Positions 12,857 through 21,810 of a DNA stretch of 64,000 nucleotides are shown here, piece by piece. Source of the stretch: Dactylellina haptotyla (lineage: Eukaryota > Ascomycota > Orbiliomycetes > Orbiliales > Orbiliaceae). The stretch is taken from assembly GCA_031310005.1 (NCBI GenBank), contig CM062385.1, positions 620,001 to 684,000 of the forward strand. Direction: 5' to 3'. Numbering within the stretch: the stretch's first letter is position 1; each line of letters begins with the position of its first letter. The notes beneath the pieces were generated by a model that was not told where the DNA came from, ran no database searches, and worked only from the letters and a program-made list of their open reading frames with translations. A program made the translations under genes and the position numbers.

Positions 12857-13427
12857 ATGTTTCACTGTATCGTTTATGGGTGTGAATAAATCGTTTAGCG
12901 CGCAAAAAGTCTCCCGATTTATGACTATACATGTATAATACCGTACTATAATGTAACTTAGGTCCAAAGTATACAATCTTTTGGACACCAATTCTTTTTT
13001 CAACCAGGGGATTTATATTCCTCCAAAAACGCCAATATGAATTATTATCGTCCCCGAGATCCTTAAGCATCTAGTAGCTAGCGAAGACTAGAATAGGATA
13101 TTTCAGACCCAAATAAGGGTCCATGTTAGTCTTGTTGCCAGCAGCCAAATCAGCGTCTAGCAACGAGACTAGGGCCATGCCAATTCCACGCGGCAAATAT
13201 TCCCGCCCACTTATGCAAATCAATATAAGGAGTGTGTGAAAACCAAATATTCAATGATAGGGGGAAGAGAGAGAAGAGAGAGAAGGTTCGTAAGCCAGAT
13301 GGTGAAATCCGCCATTTAACACCAAAAACCAAAAGGAAAAATAAACCGCATGAAGATCAAAGAATAAAGAAAGTCGTAAGAAGGCATAAAATAAAATGAC
13401 TTTAGTAGTTCGCTTTAGAACAATCAT
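12857..13427. other. Convergent intergenic region
   Basis: Tail-to-tail gap between the DUF6536 gene and the CHIP-like gene. AT-rich, with a GGGGAAGAGAGAGAAG purine tract near 13260. No gene seen; it should hold both 3' untranslated regions. Confidence 0.5.
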
Positions 13428-14473
13428 CTAATAGTCAACAGCCCAGCCGGCATTTTCTTCCAAAAACTCTGTGCAGACTTGTTTGAGCGCCAAGTTCGGT
13501 CGCAAGTCCTCTTGCCGTAATGGTTCTCTTGTGAGTGGATCGGTGTTACTCCGTCTAAGGTGATCCATAATAACGGAGCGATCATACGAGTGACCATTCT
13601 TGGTAACTACTGGATCTGTCATAATACTATATATTTATAGTATTAGCATATAATTTAACACCCAAAGATGAGATCGTCCCGTTCTGAACATACCTAAATG
13701 ATATCGAATCGATCAAGTAATCCGGCACCTCCCGTGGTTTGTACCGCTGCGGGTCCGCTCTCGCGAAAACATTCTCGAGCTCATCCATCTGCACCCTAGC
13801 ATCCTCTCTGATAACATCCATCTCACTCTCAAAGTCTCTCTCCTCATCTGAAGAATCCCATTGGAGCTCTCTAAGCTCTACTATTTTCCTCTCAGATTCA
13901 GTCTTTATTAATTCTTTCATCTGCTTGAGAGTCGAATTATCTTTGTCGATCCGATTACGTTCCAGCTTCTTCCACCGTTGCTTCTTAGCCTCTAGGACGA
14001 CGTTGGCTACGTCTGTTGCAGATTTGGAGTGCTGCGCTATGGCGAGCTGGTAGGCTGTCATTGCGAAGCCAAGGGCCTCGCTCGGACGAGAGAGCTGGAT
14101 GAGTGCCTGCGCTGCCATGTAGTGACCCTTCACTATTACAGGTGTGAGTAGATTTTAAAAGACAAGTTGAGAAGAAGAAACTCACTCGCATCACGATTGA
14201 TGTTAATAGCGGACATGCAATCATTGATAACATCCTCATATCGAAGAAGTTTCATTCGAACCAAAGCTCTATTTGTGAAGAGCGCGAAATTCGTAGGATC
14301 GATAGCGATCGCTTGGGAGTACTTCTTATCAGCGCCCAACCAGTCTCCATTTTGGAAACATCTGAATAATTTTATTAAAATTCATGGTAAGCGAACACTC
14401 CGGTTCCAGCATGTCAAATCCTTTGTGTGTATACTTACTTGTTGCCAGCTTGCTTGAGGTCTTCGGCGCTCAT
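13428..14473 (-). CDS. CHIP/STUB1-type TPR and U-box ubiquitin ligase
   Basis: Co-chaperone E3 ligase of 282 residues. In the animal and plant family the TPR repeats bind the C-terminal EEVD of Hsp70/Hsp90 and the U-box recruits an E2 to ubiquitinate clients in the cytosol. Exons on the minus strand are 14473-14439, 14361-14186, 14132-13694 and 13626-13428. The protein starts MSAEDLKQAGNKCF, followed by TPR motifs (DPTNFALFTNRALVRMK, then GHYMAAQALIQLSRPSEALG), a charged coiled-coil linker (WKKLERNRIDKDN onward) and a U-box (DYLIDSISFSIMTDPVVT, then GHSYDR and DPLTREPL). The first exon is only 35 nt. The U-box is intact across intron 3. The protein ends shortly after the U-box, as in other CHIPs. 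Baker's yeast has no clear CHIP orthologue, to my knowledge. Confidence 0.9.
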
Positions 14474-15114
14474 TTCGAGGATATTCGGAGGCATTACAAT
14501 CCGAGAAGTCGGGACGGACCGTCAGCGAGTGTATGTATCGCCTCTCCGAATAATTGGCGAGCAATCCACCAAATGACCCGGATATCTAAACAGCAGCGGG
14601 TTACGAACAACAGACCGATCTGGCTGATTCAGACTGGAGGTCGAACAGCGTCGGCAGGAGCTACTGCACTGGTTGGAGTGGAAACACTGTTCCAGATATC
14701 AAACGTTGTTGGCGCAACAACGACGCACAGCTACGAATTAAACCGAAGAGAACAGACGAACGAAAGGGAAATGGAAAACCGGTCCAGAGGCAAGTTTGAA
14801 AGAAATGAGGGATAATTCCAAGAGAAAAGGCGTCGAGGCGAGATATAGACAAGAGGAGAGAGTTCACCTTTCCTGTATATCAAATATGTCGGTCAAATTA
14901 AGCGCTTCATGCAGCCTCATTAATTTCGTCAAGGCTGGGGGAAAGAAGGAATGCAATGCTGCACACACGCAAACTAGGCCAGCCTCACCGTCGTTGGATG
15001 ATGCCGGGTTCGATTTGTAAGCGGCGCAAAACGGTCTCGAAACATCCAAAAAAAGTAGTTGGGGTAACAGTGGGGAGAAGAAGTGAGATGTCTTGTATCC
15101 ACTCCTGGTCTCTC

Positions 15115-15122
15115 TATATAAA
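15115..15122 (+). promoter_or_regulatory. Orphan TATA box
   Basis: TATATAAA preceded by a CTCT tract. It stands about 1.1 kb upstream of the NAGS start and about 640 bp upstream of the CHIP start, so it fits neither well. It could drive a non-coding transcript or a far upstream start. Evidence is the sequence match only. Confidence 0.3.
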
Positions 15123-16041
15123 CGCCAACCAGAGGAACCGGTGTTCGCGTGTCCGGGGAATGGATACTGTGGTTCGTGGTCGTGGTTGGATCAGATGGGC
15201 GTCGCAAACGCTGACATGATATGGCCACTCTCCCTGCCGGCTGATACGCGGCAACGGATGGAAACTAAAGTCATTCGGGCAGGGCAGGCGAAAGTTCCAG
15301 AATCCCGGGACTTCCTGTGCCTGAAAGCAACATGTACCGTGTGGACTCCGCAAACCGAATGGATCAGAGCAAACACCTTTCTTTGTGCGAGTCGTGACCC
15401 CGCCGGTCCTGGGCTTGCCAAAGGATAAGGCCTGGGCAATCAGAGCCTTCCCCTCGAGCACAGGAGTGTCAGTTTATTCGCACAAGCTGCTGCCTGCACC
15501 TGCCTTTACCGATCGTTTGCTTGGCCGGTTCGGGCCAGCTCGTGCGACAACGGGACCCCGGTAGCTACCTGTAATATATAGCTAATACTTTCTGATAATG
15601 CGATTGAGAGGCTGTATGTCTATCGTCACATCAATCTCGCTGTGCGCCATCCGTATTATTGAGAGTGGAAAAAGCCGTTACCGGAAGCTCTCCCGTTCGG
15701 CTGTCGTCATGCGCGGAATATTCCATATGCATCGCCTCAGCTCCGAGCTCCATCGAGAAGATGAGTTGGGTTTGACGTCGCCGACAACAAGCGAACGAGC
15801 CCCGCGTTTTTCCTTTTCTCTTGCATACCCGGCCGCATTGCTCACACCGCACACACATACTTCCAGCCAAATTCACTCCCTCGTGAATAAAGGACCATTC
15901 AGAGTGATGGACGGAAAGGGCCCACTGCACCCCATTGCCCTATTCATTATAGCATAGTCGCATATTCTTCTCCTTCGTATCCGCCACCTGTAGCGCTCCA
16001 GCGTTTTTAAACCTTGGGACTCGCTCGAATCCCTCGCTCTC

Positions 16042-16048
16042 TGACTCG
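16042..16048. promoter_or_regulatory. CPC1/Gcn4-like site, distal
   Basis: TGACTCG, one mismatch from the cross-pathway control consensus TGACTCA, 170 bases upstream of the NAGS start. Arginine genes are classic targets of Gcn4/CPC1/CpcA in fungi, so the position makes sense, but a 6-of-7 match can arise by chance. Confidence 0.35.
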
Positions 16049-16149
16049 TATATCAAACAGGCCCCCAAGCTGGAACAAAGCCCGTGATGCCCCCAAGAGG
16101 CCAGTGTTCTAATCGCAGATACCACTTCCCTCCTCTCCAAGGATCCTCC

Positions 16150-16156
16150 TGAGTCG
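16150..16156. promoter_or_regulatory. CPC1/Gcn4-like site, proximal
   Basis: TGAGTCG, matching the TGASTCA consensus in six positions, 63 bases upstream of the NAGS start. It may lie in the leader instead of the promoter. Confidence 0.3.
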
Positions 16157-16218
16157 AATTTCAAGCCCAGAATCAATCTTTTTTCAAACTCGCAGTTTGG
16201 GTGGCTAGGCCCTTCGCA

Positions 16219-18234
16219 ATGAAAGGTTTCGTCGTGCCTACGTAAGTTCCGCAGCTTGTTTTTTCAGTATCACATGCTCCGGGGACCCATTGGCTTATCA
16301 TACATTTTTATCCAGCCGAAAAATATGTAGGTTAGGTGAAATCAAGGGACTGTCGAATCTTCTTAGAGATGTGTCACAGCAACAACGGGGGTTTGCGGCG
16401 ACGCCCTCCGCCGGCCAGCAGCAGCAGCCTCAGAAGCAGCACCGGCAGGCTAAAGAAGAAGCCAGAGTAAGAACTACTCTGCCAATTGATCTCCAATTCG
16501 GTCTTAGTATTGACATATAGTCTATCGTAGGACCTCTATCTCTCCGTACTCCAAGCGTCATCGACGAAACGAGAAGCTAAGGCTTATTTACAACGGTTCA
16601 AACCGCCTCTAACAGCGATCCAATCTGTTGCACCCTCTGAAACTGCTACAACTACATCTGAACATCATGAAGACGGAGGTTTCTCCTCAATTGTCACCAG
16701 CGAGCTTGTCCCAGGTGCTTTGCAGAAGATGCAAAACCGAGAATTCATCCGGGATCTTGTCCGACGAAAGTCACGCCCCCAGGCGTTCGAGCAGTTCTCA
16801 GAGGAATGTTTTGCTCCCGAGATCTCGGACCAGCAACTTCACCTCGCCCTTGTAAAACTGCGTGGTCCCCAGAACTTAAGCGATGTGGAACTCGCAGCGA
16901 TAGGAAGAACATTGAAGAAGTTGGGGAGACTCGGTTTGGGTTCCATTGTGGTTGTAGATGTTAACGAAGACGGGAAACCCGGTGCACCAGAGGAATCCGA
17001 TCGGGAGTTACGGGTACTTCATATCACACAGATGGAAAGGGTGGTTTCTGCAATCGAGAATGCTGGAGGACAAGCGAGAAGTGTCGAAGGCTCTCTCTCG
17101 ATCGATCATAACGGAGACAGCCACGTCCTTTTGCCGTCTCTCATACTCGCGCCAGCATCTCGAGGCGCTATCCCGGTCATCCCAGCCCTAGCTTACGACC
17201 ACAAACAAATGCTAAAACCGACATCCCCAGACTCTGTCCTGGTAGCTCTTTGCCATCTGTTGACAGACCTTCAAGATCCTGGAGATAATCAGACCGGAGA
17301 ATCACCAACCGCACCGATGACACTTGATCGACTAATCATTCTAGATCCCCTGGGAGGTATTCCATCTTTCGAACGGGCTTCCGGTGCTCACGTCTTCTTG
17401 AATCTAGAGCAAGAATACAGCAGTGTATTGTCAGAACTTCGGAGCAACAAGACTGCTCAAACCGGCACCCACATATCAACTCTCAGAAGTCTTCGACAGT
17501 CCTTAAAGCTACTTCCCTCAACTTCCTCCGCCGTTATCACAACCCCACAAGCGGCCATGACGCACGAGGGGCCGCAGGAGTCTCGAAACCCACTCATCCA
17601 CAACCTGCTAACGGACAAACCCGTTTTCTCCTCATCGCTGCCAATCACACCTTCGACACCGCGAGTCATCACAACGCTCCTAAAGCACGGTGTTCCTCTG
17701 CTGATGCTACCACCATCCGAGTTTGGAAAGAGCCAAACACTAACATCGCATCCTAAAATCAATATGGAACGACTAGTCGAACTGATAGAAGATTCGTTTG
17801 GAAAGAAACTAGACGTCGATCATTATGTTGACCGCATCGATAAGAATATCGCGGGGGTGGTAATTGCCGGTGATTACGATGGTGGAGCGATTATAACCTG
17901 GGAAGAAGGGCTAAACGGTAGAAAAGTCCCTTATCTGGATAAATTTGCCGTCGCCCGGAAAGCACAGGGGACAGGTGGTGTCGCCGATGTGGTTTTCAAA
18001 GCCATGCTCGCGCGGAAGGGTATGTTTTCGAAGGAGTTGATATGGCGGAGCAGGCAGAAGAACCCGGTCAATAAGTGGTATTTCGAGAGGGCAAAAGGGA
18101 CCTTCAAATTGCCGGACGGCAAATGGACAATGTTTTGGACGACAGATGGTTTAGTTGATAGCGGGACGGGGGATAGGAGGTTTCAAGAGTATGTGAAGAT
18201 ATGCGAAAATATAGAGCCCAGTTTGTCGGAGTGA
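16219..18234 (+). CDS. arg2: Mitochondrial amino-acid acetyltransferase (N-acetylglutamate synthase)
   Basis: Makes N-acetylglutamate from glutamate and acetyl-CoA (EC 2.3.1.1), the first step of ornithine and arginine synthesis in the mitochondrial matrix. Exons are 16219-16241, 16316-16466 and 16531-18234, giving 625 residues. The 23-nt first exon carries the ATG. The N-terminus is basic and Gln-rich (SNLLRDVSQQQRGFAATPS), as expected of a matrix presequence. Then come DLYLSVLQASSTKREAKAYL, typical of the fungal family, a degenerate kinase-like region, and the C-terminal NAT domain with RLVELIEDSFGKKLDVDHY, GDYDGGAIITWE and ARKAQGTGGVADVVFKAM. The length and order fit fungal Arg2-type enzymes. 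Two TGAC/GTC sites upstream suggest cross-pathway amino-acid control; this is inferred. Confidence 0.93.
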
Positions 18235-18861
18235 ATTTGGGGGCATGTACAAAAGTTATGTTTTACTTTACGATCTCATAAACCATATCAGCGGTTCCCG
18301 GCCTCAAGGCTTTGTAGTAATATAGACCATCATATTCTATATTTGATTTCTCTCCAGCCGCTCGAGGCGGGCAACGCAAACCTACCAATATTGCAACATT
18401 TTGCATACAGAACGATACAATGGCAAAGAGTCGATCCTTTGAATCAGCGACAGAGTGCATGTTCGATATCCCCCGTGACGGACCAGGGAATATCAGCATA
18501 TTAAATGCCTAGCAGATGTAGACATCTCACAATTTCGGGATACCCTCCATACATCCCTCAATGTTGCGAGATCAATGGATCTCAATATCTCTACTTCTAT
18601 CAGTAATATCCTTTCTCTCTCTCTACTTGACAGAACGAGTGGCTCAACCTTCTTTGTACGAGTGCCTTATCCCAACTACCAGAATCATAAAGGGAAGACC
18701 GGGGCATTGCGGAAAAGGCCACCAGGAAGTCATTAGTGTTATTCCCTAGCATCCTAGATGCTGAAATATATCTACTTTCTTTTTCAATACATGGTAAGTT
18801 ATAAATATCAATTCGCTCTCAGATAAACACTAAGGTATCTATAGACCGTAGAACTCCGAAG
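18235..18861. other. Intergenic, NAGS to orphan low-complexity gene
   Basis: No gene seen. A GTAAGT donor-like site at 18794 directly after an ATG (18791) and acceptor-like sites at 18822 and 18844 hint at a leader intron of the next gene. The frame is open in phase from 18823 to 18862, so an upstream coding exon is possible but cannot be fixed. Confidence 0.4.
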
Positions 18862-21810
18862 ATGTCTAAAAGAGACGCTCACGAACACGAAGTTTCATTG
18901 ACCTTTAAATATGCATATAGACCAAGTCTCCTCCGCCGGGAGGAAGCCTCGATTAGTCCCCACGCCTCACAGACGAACCTAGGAGTAATAAGTGCAACCC
19001 CAAGACCACCAGTCTGTTCTCCCTCCTCGCTGCCCCTCCGTCAGGATGCAATATTCCAATCATTTCCTTCGCCATCTTCGAGCAGGAATTCACCCAAAAG
19101 ATCGCCGGCTACGGGCCGCCCTTCGCGTTCAGTTCTTCCTCAACAAGCAATTCAAATTCAATCCCCGCGACCGTCCCCTCGCGGTTCACCTCACGGGACG
19201 CCACAGAATGTGCCTACCCCTGCAGAGAAAGAAGACGTGAATTGGGCAGTGTCGGAAACGGAGACACCTCTTACCTTTCAATTTGCGCGGGGCGGTATAC
19301 AGAACGAACGGTATACCAAACCTTCTGGGACCCAAGTTTCATTGTTAGATGGCGGAGGTAGTCTGAAGAACCCGGAAAGTCACAATTCAAACAAGGCTGA
19401 AAGTATAGACCAAGAGGAGAGCACTCCCAAGTGGAATGGAGGTAATTCCCTGGGGAAACAAGCTGCTATTCTGGGTCACTACCCTCAACCACCTCGAACG
19501 TCGCCCACGGGGAGTAATTCCAATGGAAAAGAGAGTTCACCCCCAACTAGCGGTTCAGCTAGGACTACAGGGGACAGTACACTCATTCCTAGACCACCGA
19601 TGCTACGGAGGAGGAGGACTTCAAGTTTTCTACACTTTATACGCTCACCTTTAACGTTTCCTGTACGAGGGCAAACTGGAAAAAGTTTGATCTATGCATG
19701 TATTCCAAGGAATAGTCGAAAGATATCACGATCAGCAGGGGCTCCAGGCATATCTTCCCCTCAAGAAACGCCCAATAATCGAATATATCGTAACAACGGT
19801 AACCACAGCCCGCCTGCACAGCCTCCAACACCTATCGAATTATCAAATGTCTCGACTCATTCTTCTTCTCTCAAGCAGCACCATCATGGAGGGTGGAGGG
19901 GTAAGAAACAGAGTAAATCCCCAGTCGTAGAATTAAAAGAAACCACAAAGCCAAGGGAAGACTCAAATAGCTGCTATGTAGGTGGCGAAGCCTTTCGCTT
20001 CCGTACTCCGCTAGAAAGTCCTCGAATCGCAGGCACACCTCCCACGCCTTCTACTTCAACCGCCATATCACCAAGGACTGTAAATTTAAGAGGAAAGAAG
20101 GCGCTTCCGTCTTATTTTGATCTCCACCGTCGCGGAACGTCGAATATAAGCCCACTCTCGCCAAATGATAGAGGTTTCACGTTGATGCCGTTGAGCGATA
20201 CAAATCTACTCCGTCGCGAGGACAGCATGCAGACACAAGCGGCGATACTTCCTCATTTCGTACAGGTACCGATGTTTTCTCGTGCTGCACCGTTCGCTCA
20301 GCGAGAAGACTACGGAGAGTACTCGGGTGAAAGGTCGCCAGCTACAGCGTCCCGTCGAAGCAGTTTCCCTCCTGGTTCCGGACGAGGTTGGTCAAATCGA
20401 TCGTCTGCAGTTTTTGGAATGCCAGATGGTGGTAGACGGGCTAGTTTCGGGTACCGGGATCATATGAATTTCATTACCAAGCCGGATGGGTATTCATCGA
20501 GAGAGGGAAGTTCTGGAAAACAGCCATCGAATACGAATAGTTCAAGAACCGGCTCAGGTTCTTCCGAGGCCCAGAAGAAGGACGGCACGAATAGGACAGA
20601 GTCGTCATCACGCAAAGGATCACTGGGTGAGAGACGGGCGTCCAAGGTTATCGCAGCGATGAATGCTTCAAGAAAAGACTCCAGTGAGAAAACAGTCATT
20701 GATGGGAATGGAAATTCCACGCACTCTGCACAGTCGTCATCTAAGATGGTTCACTGGAGAGGAGCCGAGGTGACCGAGGAAGAAGCTAAAGTGCTAGACA
20801 TGTTGGTAGGAAAGCATAGGCTCTTTTCCGAAATGTTTATGGCCCCGCTGGATAGTTCTCAGACTGAGGGATCAGAGAAGCCTCCTGAGCCAGGAGAGGG
20901 ACCTGTGAGTATTCTTCGGCGGCCGTCGTGGAGACGATTTGCATCTACGATTGGGTCGCCACCTTTGTCCGGACTTTCAGAAGAGACGGGCTCATCCGAT
21001 AGAACTCCAAAGCCTGAAGCCGGAGACGGCGTACCCGACGCTCGTGAATTATATGCTGAGGCCCTGAAACAGACTCTAGGGATTCCGATTGGCGCGGGGA
21101 AGAGCAAGAATCGAAGAGAGGACACCATAGAGAAGGCACCTACTCTGCCGCCTGCGCTGGTCGATCAGATGAAGCCTAAGGATTTTATCACAGCACCCGC
21201 CGATCTCAAGCGAACTGACACACCACCAGGAGATTCTGGAACAAATGTCTCTCGTTCTACTCGGACGACAACTCGAACCGAATACGAGACCGAGATCCTG
21301 TCCATTGCCATGTTGTACGGTAGGGTGATCAAGGAAACCACGGGACCTGCGTCGGAACCAGTCCAGACACCGTCGATCAATGAAGATTCCGCACGGCCCC
21401 CATCTCGAGCACCTTCCTTGACGGTTCCGGAGCGACCAAGCGTGAGTTTTATTACCAATGCCTTGGACGAAAGATCCCAGTCTGACAGCTTGATGTCTGA
21501 TGTACGTCGAGTATCACTCAATCCGCAAAGCAAAAGCCGAAGATCATCATCGACTGTGGCTCGGTTACAAAAACTCGCCAACGCTGTCACTGGTGGCGGA
21601 GAAAATATGTCAAAGCGGCACTCGACGACGTCGCCGTTGTCCAGCCCCCCTGAGTACACCGAAGACAGCAAGCCACGCCATCAGTCACTGAACGTGCCGT
21701 CTTTGGTGGCTGCGCTTAGGAGCATTCGAGTGAATAGCACCAGCAGAGACAAAGATAAGACCACTACCAGGTTAGGGTCTACGGATGACGGGCGGTCTCA
21801 AGGATCTTGA
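18862..21810 (+). CDS. Low-complexity Ser/Pro/Arg-rich hypothetical protein
   Basis: Unbroken 982-codon frame; no domain recognised. The protein is very rich in Ser, Pro, Thr, Arg and Gly and probably disordered over most of its length. Ordered-looking islands are the N-terminus (SLTFKYAYRPSLLRREE), a related PLTFQFARGG near residue 140, EAFRFRTPLESPRIAGTPPT near 380, and MVHWRGAEVTEEEAKVLDML near 630. Many R-x-x-S and S/T-P sites, such as SSRKGSLGERRAS, suggest phosphorylation by basophilic and proline-directed kinases. No signal peptide or membrane segment is present. The ATG at 18862 is the first in frame; an upstream spliced start is possible. Real coding status is supported by length and composition. 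Function is unknown; a scaffold or signalling protein is only a guess. Confidence 0.75.
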   Translation: MSKRDAHEHEVSLTFKYAYRPSLLRREEASISPHASQTNLGVISATPRPPVCSPSSLPLRQDAIFQSFPSPSSSRNSPKRSPATGRPSRSVLPQQAIQIQSPRPSPRGSPHGTPQNVPTPAEKEDVNWAVSETETPLTFQFARGGIQNERYTKPSGTQVSLLDGGGSLKNPESHNSNKAESIDQEESTPKWNGGNSLGKQAAILGHYPQPPRTSPTGSNSNGKESSPPTSGSARTTGDSTLIPRPPMLRRRRTSSFLHFIRSPLTFPVRGQTGKSLIYACIPRNSRKISRSAGAPGISSPQETPNNRIYRNNGNHSPPAQPPTPIELSNVSTHSSSLKQHHHGGWRGKKQSKSPVVELKETTKPREDSNSCYVGGEAFRFRTPLESPRIAGTPPTPSTSTAISPRTVNLRGKKALPSYFDLHRRGTSNISPLSPNDRGFTLMPLSDTNLLRREDSMQTQAAILPHFVQVPMFSRAAPFAQREDYGEYSGERSPATASRRSSFPPGSGRGWSNRSSAVFGMPDGGRRASFGYRDHMNFITKPDGYSSREGSSGKQPSNTNSSRTGSGSSEAQKKDGTNRTESSSRKGSLGERRASKVIAAMNASRKDSSEKTVIDGNGNSTHSAQSSSKMVHWRGAEVTEEEAKVLDMLVGKHRLFSEMFMAPLDSSQTEGSEKPPEPGEGPVSILRRPSWRRFASTIGSPPLSGLSEETGSSDRTPKPEAGDGVPDARELYAEALKQTLGIPIGAGKSKNRREDTIEKAPTLPPALVDQMKPKDFITAPADLKRTDTPPGDSGTNVSRSTRTTTRTEYETEILSIAMLYGRVIKETTGPASEPVQTPSINEDSARPPSRAPSLTVPERPSVSFITNALDERSQSDSLMSDVRRVSLNPQSKSRRSSSTVARLQKLANAVTGGGENMSKRHSTTSPLSSPPEYTEDSKPRHQSLNVPSLVAALRSIRVNSTSRDKDKTTTRLGSTDDGRSQGS

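Larger units (their letters stand above)
14474..16218. other. Divergent intergenic region between CHIP and NAGS genes
   Basis: 1.7 kb holding the promoters of the divergent CHIP-like and N-acetylglutamate synthase genes. Several overlapping short frames on both strands at 14960-15460 have no domain and contradict one another. A good TATA-like box lies at 15115-15122 and two CPC1/Gcn4-like half-sites lie close to the NAGS start. Confidence 0.5.

Noticed and set aside
14960-15461. Overlapping 80-115 codon frames on both strands
   Set aside because: They conflict with one another, show no domain and lie in a divergent promoter region.
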